Assembly: GCF_000006405.1 (NCBI RefSeq)
Contig: NW_003213889.1
Coordinates: 483,958-522,508, forward strand
DNA from: Perkinsus marinus ATCC 50983
Taxonomy: Eukaryota; Perkinsozoa; Perkinsida; Perkinsidae
Length of the DNA: 38,551 nt
Direction of reading: 5' to 3'
The notes beneath the pieces are model-generated. The model did no database searches. It was not told where the DNA came from and worked only from the letters and a program-made list of their open reading frames with translations. Made by a program: the position numbers and the translations under genes. Positions 10,538 to 19,219 of this stretch are shown here, piece by piece. The first letter of the stretch is position 1. Every line of letters starts with the position of its first letter.

Positions 10538-10690
10538 GTGTTGGAATTTCCTGGCGCACTATAGAACTTCACACACGGATTACGAGTAGAAATATACAGA
10601 AACCAACGAAAGTTTTCCAAAATTTCCTCAGAATTTTCATATTGTCACCAGAGTGAAGGTATACTCAACCACATTGGTCTATGCCTCACC
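10538..10690 (-). mobile_element. MITE-like dispersed repeat, copy b
   Basis: Same family as 12576-12747 but inverted. It begins GTGTTGGAATTTCC (reverse complement of the usual right end) and contains CCAAAATTTCCTC and TTGTCACC. The left-end sequence near 10680 is diverged. Confidence 0.6.
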
Positions 10691-10726
10691 TATCGACAAG
10701 TTCACTAGATAAGTTCCTATAGGAAG

Positions 10727-10826
10727 NNNNNNNNNNNNNNNNNNNNNNNNNNNNNNNNNNNNNNNNNNNNNNNNNNNNNNNNNNNNNNNNNNNNNNNNNN
10801 NNNNNNNNNNNNNNNNNNNNNNNNNN
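10727..10826. other. Assembly gap (100 N)
   Basis: Exactly 100 Ns, the usual placeholder for a gap of unknown size. It separates two sets of minus-strand exons, which could belong to one gene or two. Confidence 0.99.
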
Positions 10827-10868
10827 ACACTTCTTTCACTTCACACTACAACCCCCATCATTCTCACC

Positions 10869-12540
10869 TTCCTCCAGTTGAGTGCCACAGAGTCCCCTTC
10901 TGCATGAGCCCGACTCTCGAGGACCTCATCAAAGTCCGTTGCCAACAAGTCTGCCCTCGCCTTTGCTTCCGAGTCGAATCTATCACATGGAACAGCGGTC
11001 TTTTAACATCACCCTCAAGTTTCAAGAGCATTAACGCTATCGAAGAAATGATCATCTAATGCAGAAAAATATACATGTGCGTCAGTGACAATGAGAAAAA
11101 TCTAAGGAAATTCTTGTTGGTTTTTGTACACCTTCTCATTTTTAATTTTCAGTGAGCGAGTTCTCAAGCTCAGCCGAGGAAACCAAATATTTTTTCCAAC
11201 ATTCGCAAATTCCGAGATATACAGACTATCCTAGACCCAGTGTTGAATTACTACACCGCCTGTTGAGCCTCCATCGCCTCCTCTCCTCCAATCAATGGTA
11301 CATGGGTCCAGTCACACTCTCCATAGAGCTGAGCATCCCTATGGAATGCCCCCACATCTACTCCAGCAAAGGACTCTGCTATTTGAGCATCCAAGGTAGC
11401 CCAACGAGCGACTCTATCGTTGTATACAGAGCGAGCCAATCTGAACAACAAGCTCACGTGGGTTGATACCATCTGCGACATCATTACGAACGATACTATA
11501 GTCAAATTCAACTGTACACTATGGATATTAAATGTTGTTAATACTAGTGGAGTGAACTGTCCAAATAAGCTCATCGTCGTTGTCGTCATTCCCCCTCCCC
11601 CTGTTATGACCGTTCCTTCTCAGCCCTCTTTCTTTCGGCCTTGACCCGCTCCTCATGAAGTCGATCCTTCTCAGCTCTCCAAGCAACAAGTTCGGCAACA
11701 CTCTGTAACAACAAGAACAGTGTACAGCACCGCCCCCAGTCCTTTGATGACTACAGCCGAGCTTAGCTGAGCGTCCATAGCATATGACATAGCCAGATCT
11801 AGTGCATTTTGAGCCCGACTCGCCACTGCTTCGCTCTCGACCGTGCCTGGTGCACAAGTGCTGATGAACTAATGACGACTACTGAAGACGACCCACTCAT
11901 AGTCTTCTCCGTGATGGCTTCATTACAATTGTAGGTCTTCTCATCAGCCGTAATCACAACACTGATGGGCGTTCTCAGGGTGCCGTTCGACGGCTCTAGA
12001 GGCTCGTCTTCCCCTCTATTCGTAGGAACACTGAGAGAATATCACCACTCACTTTCTCAAGGTGAATCGCTGTCAATGAGAGCCTCGTAAACACTCACAA
12101 CACATCCCCTATAGTACTACTCTTGCGCTTGTTCTTTCTCATGGACTACAGAGACTGCATCGATGACTTCTTGCGAGGCAGCAACAGCAGTAGTAGTAGC
12201 AGTTGGGAGGAGCCGATAAGGATCTGCTGCTGTTGCTGCTGTTTCCCTGGGCATCATACCTCCTACCGCTGCTGTAGGACGAGTAATGATATTCTTCAGT
12301 ACACTAAGAGAAGGACAACATTCACTTGGTTAATATCCATCGTGACGAATGCAGGGCACTTCACCTCATTCATACACTTACAGTTCTGGACTAATTTCGT
12401 AGCGTTTCGGTGCTTCAATGGAGTGGTCAATGATGGCCTCGGGAGATTGTCGATAAGAGTTGCAGACGAGCGGAGCCACTTCGGGATATAATCCTTGATG
12501 ATGACGTGCAGTAGATAGAGAGCACGTTGAGGGGACAACA
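10869..12540 (-). CDS. Multi-exon coiled-coil/membrane protein, partial
   Basis: Minus-strand exons recur across this span. Near 12535-12385 an exon ends SPEL before GTAAGT. Near 12285-12130 is an Ala/Thr-rich exon ending in VVHEKEQAQ. Near 12020-11890 comes a stretch with ISVVITADEKTYNC. About 11850-11710 contains a hydrophobic segment (GLGAVLYTVLVV). About 11700-11620 is a charged helix (EERVKAERKRAEKE). About 11590-11250 begins with a hydrophobic stretch and continues LARSVYNDRVARWATLDAQI. About 10985-10869 (AKARADLLATDFDEVLES) ends before GTGAGA. Together they suggest a membrane protein with coiled coils. Junction phases are not all resolved, and the 3' end may lie beyond the N gap. A MITE-like copy sits in the intron between the last two exons. 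Family not recognised. Confidence 0.4.
11061..11212 (+). mobile_element. MITE-like dispersed repeat, copy c
   Basis: Runs from GCAGAAAAATATACATGTG through CAGTGACAATGAGAAAAATC and CTCAAGCTCAGCCGAGGAA to TTTTTTCCAACATT. It shares the order of motifs with copies d-f. It lies in an intron of the coiled-coil/membrane gene. Confidence 0.65.
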
Positions 12541-12575
12541 GCAGCAGCAGCCGAGCTACTAACCGGAACTATAGG

Positions 12576-12747
12576 CAGTGTGAGAAAATATGCACATGGT
12601 CAACCACATATGTTGGTGACAATACGAAAATTCCGAGGAAATTTTGGAAGTTTTCATTCATTTCAAATTTTTTCTACCCGAATTCATATTAGTCAGTGGG
12701 AACCTCCTAGGATCAACTGAGGAAACCGGAGATATATTTCAACACTG
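12576..12747 (+). mobile_element. MITE-like dispersed repeat, copy d
   Basis: Good full copy of 172 bases. The left end CAGTGTGAGAAAATATG and right end ATATATTTCAACACTG form an imperfect terminal inverted repeat. Inside are ACATGGTCAACCACATATG, GGTGACAATACGAAAATTC and TCAACTGAGGAAACC. No clear target-site duplication was seen. Confidence 0.7.
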
Positions 12748-13465
12748 AGTGTATGAAGGTACCACTGATAACTCGAAAGCAGCTTAAACGTTGAAATTGA
12801 CAGCGAGTGTCTCCATGAATATGAATAACAATAGTAACAACAGTGAGATGATAATCACGAGCATTACAACTGTCATATAATGACTTTTGCATAATGTGTA
12901 TTTGTTGACCTAGTGAGACACTCGAATGCTCCTGACAATATGCATCTACAAGATAGGAACCCAACAGCATGATTATGTCTATGACCATTCAACCAGTCAG
13001 ATTTGAATACTACCAGGACATCTCACGTAAAACTATACACACAGCATGAGGCTAGGTGATGACTTAACCATCGACTGGCACTTTATACACAGTCTAGATT
13101 CTCTCACTGCATCTAATCACCCACTCCATAGGAGTATTTTGAAGAACATCAATACTGTGTTATTGGCAAACATTGTCACATATATGAACCGCTTACTTCG
13201 TGAAATTCGTAGAGTGTAATAACAGCATTGTCAGGAACGATCCGTGCCTATTTATAAATGTATACTGTCTAGCCGCCGGAATTGCTGAGCTGAGTGAAAT
13301 TTGGAAACATCATGTCGGAAAGATCAGAATACCGGCAGCACAATTGGCACACTTTGTGCGTTTTTGACTACTCACCGTTTTAACGCGCGCGAAACCGACA
13401 AGTCAGCGGAATTAGTAACACGCGTCATTATCGTTACCTTCATTCATTATCCCTTCGACCAGCAC
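12748..13465. other. Intergenic stretch
   Basis: No gene supported. The sequence is AT-rich with several short minus-strand open stretches that lack splice context. It separates the divergent coiled-coil gene (minus) and the plus-strand gene starting at 13466, so it probably holds both promoters. Confidence 0.4.
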
Positions 13466-14146
13466 ATGACGGACGAAAATCGGAATGGAACCATCGTGGG
13501 TGAGCTCAGTGGCTTATCAGAGGCCGAGCTAGCGGCTGTACAGGAGCTTCTTGAGAGGACGGCTGAGGAGGCTGCTGTTGATGATGATGATCAATCCTCG
13601 AGCTGTTGGGGTGGCCGGCTTACTCTCACTTATAAACCCTCGATGACCCGAAGGAGAAATACTGTGCCCGACTGCCGAGTCGCATTACCCATAACAGAGA
13701 CGAGACCACCCAAGATTGCCGACAGGATCTTCGCGAACGCCATGATAAGTCTGAGTAGTGAGCATAGGGCACTTTGGAGGCAGGCTGAGAGGGAGCTCAA
13801 GAATACTCCTGATGGGAGGGCGACAAGTCAATTGCGCAATAGGAGATTTTCAATGCCGGATGTCCCACTGAATGTCGAGGCGGAGAAGAAGTCCGGGAAA
13901 AAAGTGATACCATTGATTCCCAGTGGAATTGTATCGTCGCTTGGCTTGGATGATTTGGAGGAATCTGTTAATACTAACAAACACCACAGTGATACCGTGA
14001 GGAGATGTAGTATAGTATCGACGACCTCGGGATGGAGCACAGGCAGACAGCAACAACAACAACAGCAGCAGTATGGTTCTGGCTTCACTACAGTGGACAA
14101 CTCGTCAAACTCGGTGGCCGCTGCAAATGATGATGACTTTTGCTAA
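13466..14146 (+). CDS. Hydrophilic protein with basophilic phospho-sites and a polyQ run
   Basis: The open frame is longer, but the first in-frame ATG is at 13466 (MTDENRNGT), giving 226 residues. It has an N-terminal amphipathic helix (SEAELAAVQELLERTAEE), an acidic patch, and three Arg-rich motifs (RRRNTVPD, RNRRFSMPD, VRRCSIV) of the kind used by AGC kinases. A Gln tract at about 250-257 of the longer frame and an acidic end (NDDDFC) follow. No family recognised; the middle, IADRIFANAMISLSSEHRAL, looks helical. The motifs suggest a regulated phosphoprotein, which is inference. Gene-level support comes from frame length and codon texture. Confidence 0.55.
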   Translation: MTDENRNGTIVGELSGLSEAELAAVQELLERTAEEAAVDDDDQSSSCWGGRLTLTYKPSMTRRRNTVPDCRVALPITETRPPKIADRIFANAMISLSSEHRALWRQAERELKNTPDGRATSQLRNRRFSMPDVPLNVEAEKKSGKKVIPLIPSGIVSSLGLDDLEESVNTNKHHSDTVRRCSIVSTTSGWSTGRQQQQQQQQYGSGFTTVDNSSNSVAAANDDDFC

Positions 14147-14443
14147 ACCTATTTCTTGCAGCATACCGAGTATATATACCATTGCTGTTCATTACTCCAG
14201 TGATTATTAATTACCTGCTTTTAGCAGCAGATTTTTGGAGGCATTGGCTTGGTCCATTATTCTTGCCGACAGCATAATGTGATTGGTTTCATCCGTATAG
14301 CCTTTCCTGTGCGATCACTGTGGTAAACACGGAGAGCTTGGTTTCTCCTTCTTCTACTACTACCACCAGCACTTGTTGAGTTCCTGCCGGGATATCAAGC
14401 ATGGTATGGTACACCGTTTCGATATGTCAGCTAATATTCCACA

Positions 14444-15077
14444 ATGTCTCGGCGACTGTTCATAGTGTACACACTACTCCTGCTCACAATTTCAGTCGAT
14501 CGGATTCTAGGTAACCACAAGCAAACACACCGTGTCGGGATATTGTCACTTTTCAGCCTCTACACCTTCCAACACTAGCTCTCTCGCTGCGGTCTCTGAC
14601 AGGTAATCACAGCGGGCTCGGCAGTTACTCGATAGTTGCGATTCATAGTGTCGTATGTTATCACTCTTATCAGATCTGACCCTAGCAATTTCAGCCAGCT
14701 AGCTTCCCGACGTCGTCGTGGGAGGAGACGTAGGCTCAGACGTGAAGAGATGAACTCAGCCGTCGAAGCGGAAAGCTCTTCGATGATGAACCAGAAGCAA
14801 TTCAATTCATGGCTCGATAACCTTTTCTTGAATGCTGAGAGGAATAGACGAGGTGAGAATTATCGTCGCAACCGCCTAGTGCAGCACCACCTCAGATGAG
14901 ATGCGTCTCATGGAACAGAGGGATCCCATTTTGAGCCGGTATGACCCTGAGACCATGCCCCTCGATGGCAACTCGGGTCATCACCAGCAACGACACCATC
15001 ATCGAGGAGCTTTCTTCGAGAGTGCTGATGACGCTGCAAATGCTGATTATGATGATGCTGAGCTTGGTTGGGATTGA
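14444..15077 (+). CDS. Secreted, basic-then-acidic small protein (4 exons)
   Basis: Exons 14444-14510, 14557-14602, 14674-14852 and 14896-15077 join in frame to 157 residues. MSRRLFIVYTLLLLTISV is a signal peptide. The mature protein has a short Ser/Thr segment, then a strongly basic block (ASRRRRGRRRRLRREE) that could be a furin/kexin-type cleavage site or a nuclear signal, then a helix (FNSWLDNLFLNAERNRR). It ends with a His/Gln-rich stretch and an acidic tail (DDAANADYDDAELGWD). No Cys. No family recognised. It is the first of three neighbouring secreted proteins on this strand, which fits a parasite secretome locus. Confidence 0.65.
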
Positions 15078-15177
15078 GTGGATCATGCATTAACGTTGTT
15101 GTCTGTCAATTTTATGTTGTGTTTGTTACTATACCAGTACCACTCCTCTGCGAATCAGCCAATATTCGTATCAAGTC

Positions 15178-15647
15178 ATGGGATGCCACCATTTGATAAT
15201 ACAGGTCGGCCTGATTGTATCAGTAGCCCTGCAGGTGACGCAACAGAGGAGTTCTGCATTGGATGGTAACACTGCTGTCAATTTCCAATGCACGGAGAAT
15301 TATTGCAATCCCGAATTGATCGGATGCCTGAATGACCATGAAGGCCCTGAGGCAGACGGTCCCGAAGGTATGGCTCGATGTGGCTTGACTCAGAGGAGTG
15401 CGAACGTCCTTAGGAGGCGATGGTAACCGATGTGCTGAAGTTATACGTTGTGTGTATGGGAAGCAAACGCTAGACCTATCAGAAGTAGTGTTGTTAGGTT
15501 GAAGTAGCGAATTTGGTTTCTTCTATTCAGTCACGTGCAGTGGACTATCAACAATGCTTTGCCGGACAGAAGCTGCACGGAGAGACATCACAGTACGGAG
15601 TACTAAAGAGGTGCATTGCTGCTAAGAGCTGTGTTAAAGGCAGATGA
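15178..15647 (+). CDS. Secreted Cys-rich small protein (2 exons)
   Basis: Exon 1 is 15178-15367 and exon 2 is 15541-15647, joining G|TG in phase to give 98 residues. The N-terminus MGCHHLIIQVGLIVSVALQV is signal-like. Six Cys follow, grouped three in each exon (CTENYCNPELIGC; then CFAGQK, RCIAAKSC), which suggests a compact disulfide fold. No match recognised. Reading through the donor at 15368 would give a longer frame without the second Cys group. The even exon split and preserved Cys spacing favour splicing. Confidence 0.55.
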
Positions 15648-15933
15648 CGACTCCAATGATCATGTGGCCACATGCTATCGTAACCACCTTAGTGTGTTCC
15701 AATATGCTTGTCGTATCGGAGGGTTGTTGAGTTGTTCCACAGTGTGGCGGAGGGAACATCACACACATATGTGTACGGCGCCGCATAGCTATACAGTAGC
15801 AACAGCAATGTCAAAGTCATCAGAATCAATCTGGTGTTGTTCAGAAGAGTGCGATAGCCTTCAAGAAGGACTTCCCTGAGTGTGTATTTCTCTCCATCCA
15901 TCAGTTTATTCATCCCAGTCTGCGATAAATCAA

Positions 15934-16329
15934 ATGCGTTCCTTCATTCTCTCCCTATCAGCCTTCATTGCAACTCTCGCACTGGCGTCCGCCACTGAAG
16001 ACCCATGTGCTCAGATGTGTTCATATGTAGAGGGCTGTGCTAACTCAAAGTACGATTCCTACTGCAAGACTTGGCAGTCTCCTTCTGTCTGCTTTGGTCT
16101 GATTAAGAAATCTGATGGGTCGATATGCTTCGAGCCCACTGATGCTGATTGTGTTGGGGAGTCTATTGCCTGCGGCGAGCAGCAGCCCTCTGCGGCACCT
16201 GGTACCACAGTCATGGAGGGTACCACAGGAGTGCCTATGACTACCACTGCCAGCGTCGAGTCTTCTGGTGCCTCGACCTCATCAGCTCGTCAAACTTCCA
16301 CCGTTGTCGAGACCACTCAATCTGAGTAA
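15934..16329 (+). CDS. Secreted Cys-rich protein with Thr/Ser-rich tail
   Basis: Single exon of 131 residues; the start is ATG at 15934. MRSFILSLSAFIATLALASA is a signal peptide. The mature N-terminal half holds eight Cys (DPCAQMC, EGC, SYC, SVC, SIC, ADC, IAC), so probably four disulfides. The C-terminal third is Thr/Ser/Ala-rich (TTVMEGTTGVPMTTTAS), like an O-glycosylated stalk, and ends TTQSE with no membrane anchor. The layout, a small Cys domain plus mucin-like tail, is typical of secreted parasite surface or effector proteins. Specific function unknown. Confidence 0.75.
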   Translation: MRSFILSLSAFIATLALASATEDPCAQMCSYVEGCANSKYDSYCKTWQSPSVCFGLIKKSDGSICFEPTDADCVGESIACGEQQPSAAPGTTVMEGTTGVPMTTTASVESSGASTSSARQTSTVVETTQSE

Positions 16330-16376
16330 CTCTGAACTCACTAACGGGAAACCGTTCCTTTCATTTCATTGAACTT

Positions 16377-16814
16377 TTACCTAATGTCTGAGCAAAATCT
16401 GCCCTGCATTCTTACACATGCTGTTTTTGTGTTGAGACTCAATTGCACCTTTTGAATGTCAAGTTCGTTTTTGCAATCACCGATTTCGTCGGGAAGTGTC
16501 AAGGCAGATGCACGAATCAGAAACGGTAAGGCCATATTTGCTCTTGGAACTTTCAATTCCGTTGAAGACCATAACTTCAATCTATTCTATAGTTGCACCG
16601 CAAGCATGGAATAGAATCGATTCTCCTGATGAGAATCGTTGGAGGCTGCAATGTGCATCCAACAGGATTGTAAGTCCTCTAACGAAATTGGTGGTTTGAA
16701 TTCGAAATTGACAAAAACGAAATCGAGCTCTCTATCGATCCCAGGCGAATTTGAAAGTTCCCCAGTAAGATTGACAAACTGAGAGACGAAAAGACCGCAA
16801 GCCAGCGCTCTCAT
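16377..16814 (-). CDS. Probable secreted protein, two-part frame
   Basis: An ATG at 16814 starts MRALACGLFVSQFVNLTG, a plausible signal peptide, and runs 75 codons. A second open frame, offset by one, runs from about 16580 to a stop at 16377 (SALTLPDEIGDCKNELDIQK; four Cys near its end). I could not place a convincing intron between them, so this may be one gene with a missed intron, a frameshift, or two spurious frames. It is near three other secreted-protein genes but on the opposite strand. Confidence 0.3.
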
Positions 16815-17172
16815 AGTTTTCCAGGATCTATTTTCTATCCGTGCGTGGTTTGCGTTCTAACTCACTACACAGAGTTTACAGTATGTCGCTTGCAACCCGG
16901 CCACAGCCAGATCAATGAGAAAGCTACACGAAGCGCTCCGCTTGAAGCGCATCATGAGAAGCTATCCTCATGATCTCTTGCCAAGAAATCCCAGAGCTTG
17001 GAACCGATAGAAAAATCCAGACCTGCGAATTTTCAGGTTTCTGTGGAGAGGACAACGTCCATTCCTTTCCAGACAGGACTGATCAATGAATGGATTCATC
17101 CTCAACTCCAAATTGACTATAGTTATTCGATCATCAAAGGCGCACACTGAGTTACAATAAGAAACCCAAAAA

Positions 17173-18093
17173 TCACTGAAAGACATCATGCTGGAGCTTC
17201 CGACTTCTTTCGACAATTCGCTCCTCGGTGACCACATAGTCGACTGGAAAGTCTTTAGCAGAAACAGGTATCTCATCAAGAATCTGAAGTACATAGGTCA
17301 CGACACACCTTCCACGAACACTCTAAAAACACCATCACCTCACACTCGAATGCTGGGGCTATCAGCAAAGGCATGCTTCCAGTCTTAGCCGAGAATCGAG
17401 CCAAGTAGCGGTCGTAAAATCCTTTGCCTCTTCCCAGTCTGCGACAATGAATATCGAACCCAAGTCCCGGCACCAAAATGACGTTTAGCGCGGGAGGACG
17501 ACAGTCCATTGCATTCACTCTAGCCTCCCCAGTCGACGGGTTGATGAAATCTGGTTCTGGTATACCCCACGTTGTACGAGGGAACGATGATATATCATTA
17601 AGGCTCCTGATAGAGTTAATGCCAGCCATGCCGTGTAGAGGCGTTATCATCACTTGGCCTCTAGAAGTTCCATATCGTTGCTACCATGGATGGTCTTCGG
17701 CACAAAGACTCTCTTACCGCTTTTGAATGCATCGGCGACCAAACGTTCAGTCTGTACCTACTCATAATAACAACTTCATATCTTCATCACTGGCGTTCAC
17801 ACTATGAGTCATATTATCAGTGACTTCATACTATGAGGTTGAACTACTTAGAATCGTCGACCGTCCCAATGACTATGCCCTCATTCTCTCACCTCCCCCT
17901 GAGGCATCGAGAGGAATACTCCCACTGCTTGGGCTTCTTTCCAAACAAGCATATCCAATATTTTATCTACTATGAAGCCCGACTTCTCAACCACTAGGGA
18001 TTGGGGTATTCCTTGCACCCTCTGTTTGATCATGCGTCTAGTTGCTTTCTTTGCTGCTATCAATGATGACATAGCCTCAGAATTGTCACTCAT
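17173..18093 (-). CDS. MTHFS: 5-formyltetrahydrofolate cyclo-ligase
   Basis: Four exons (18093-17893, 17757-17654, 17606-17339, 17283-17173) close in frame to 227 residues, close to the family's usual length of about 200. The enzyme uses ATP to convert 5-formyl-THF to 5,10-methenyl-THF, returning the storage folate to the one-carbon pool. Visible family features are the N-terminal basic helix (AAKKATRRMIKQR), FLSMPQGEVQTERL around the first junction, KRVFVPKT, WGIPEPD, and the strongest block, LVPGLGFDIHCRRLGRGKGF followed by YDRYL. The end VDYVVTEERIVERS also matches. The ATG at 18093 is the first in frame; an upstream TTG is not needed. No targeting peptide is evident, so probably cytosolic. 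Introns are 55-135 bases with GT-AG ends. Confidence 0.93.
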
Positions 18094-19219
18094 ATCCAAC
18101 AACAACCACTACCCAAACACTCATCAACAACTGTAGGACTTATTCTATGTACTCTATAAGAAGGGAGAGAGCATCGGCTCAAAGTCAGATCATGCTGAGT
18201 TGCTCAACAGTGGTGAGCGTTGGGAAGCGAGTTGGACGAGCTCAACGGAGATCGGCTTAAACCATCCCAGGAAAATGCAGACTATAGCATGTCCGCTGTC
18301 AAGTTGTTCACCAACGACCATCTCGATGACCTCAACGACTCGGCACTACAATCCAATGAAAGACGATACGCAGCGCTTGATCGAGCTACATACAACCATT
18401 CCTGATCCAGTTGAAGTAACACCACAGTAGCGATCAAACACTCGCAAGACAAACGGACATACAGGGAAATGATAGCGTTCAAGTCTTGCAATGCTCATCG
18501 GCGGTTCTTAGGTTCGTCTCTCGATCTGTTCTTGAATACTCCGCTTCCTTTCCGACTCTTAAAGAAGCCCGGCATGCTTCTTGATTACGCATGATTGATT
18601 CAAGCATACCCATGCACTGAAGACACTCCCAATACTAATTGGTGCTCTCTCGAATTCAGTAGTCACTAAGCATGATGAGTCATCTCGTACATCTAGAATA
18701 GTTCTTCCTGGAAAGTCGTTTTCGCGACGACCAAAGGCCGTGACTGCAAGAATTCGCTGATATCCCCTCCCACATCAGATACTTATGAGTGATACACTCA
18801 GACGTAACAAGTAAGCCCTCAATCAGCTGTTTGAAGACTAGTAGGAGGATAACGCTGTAATAACTCTAAGCTCAACAATACTGTACTGTAGACGGCGTAA
18901 GCTCACTAACAGCTGTTATTGATAAGACCATCATACAACAACTACTCAAGTAATGCATCATCATCATTGTTCTCTATTCCTCCTCCTTCTTCCCTATCGA
19001 AACATAGCTCGAGAACTAATTCATACACACCTTACAATGATCGAGACCACGAGATAAGTAACAACACCAGTAGCAAAGTATTCATCATGGGCATGACTAT
19101 TATCATCATCATCACGACCATCAACCACAAGCACAACAACATCTGTAATACATCCTCCTCCTCCTCCTCCTCTACCAATTCATAGTAATAGTATAGTAAT
19201 TGAATTGTATTAATGGTCG
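18094..19219. other. Intergenic region with one possible exon
   Basis: Lies between the 5' end of the folate enzyme and the 3' end of the CELF-like gene, both on the minus strand. A plus-strand open stretch at about 18220-18405 (VKLFTNDHLDDLNDSALQSN) has protein-like texture but no ATG, no partner exon and a stop just upstream. A CTC-type microsatellite lies at about 19147-19168. Nothing else is supported. Confidence 0.35.

Noticed and set aside
18919-19185. Plus-strand Ser/Asn/Ile-rich frame
   Set aside because: Driven by CAT/TCC simple repeats just beyond the 3' end of the CELF gene. No start or splice support.
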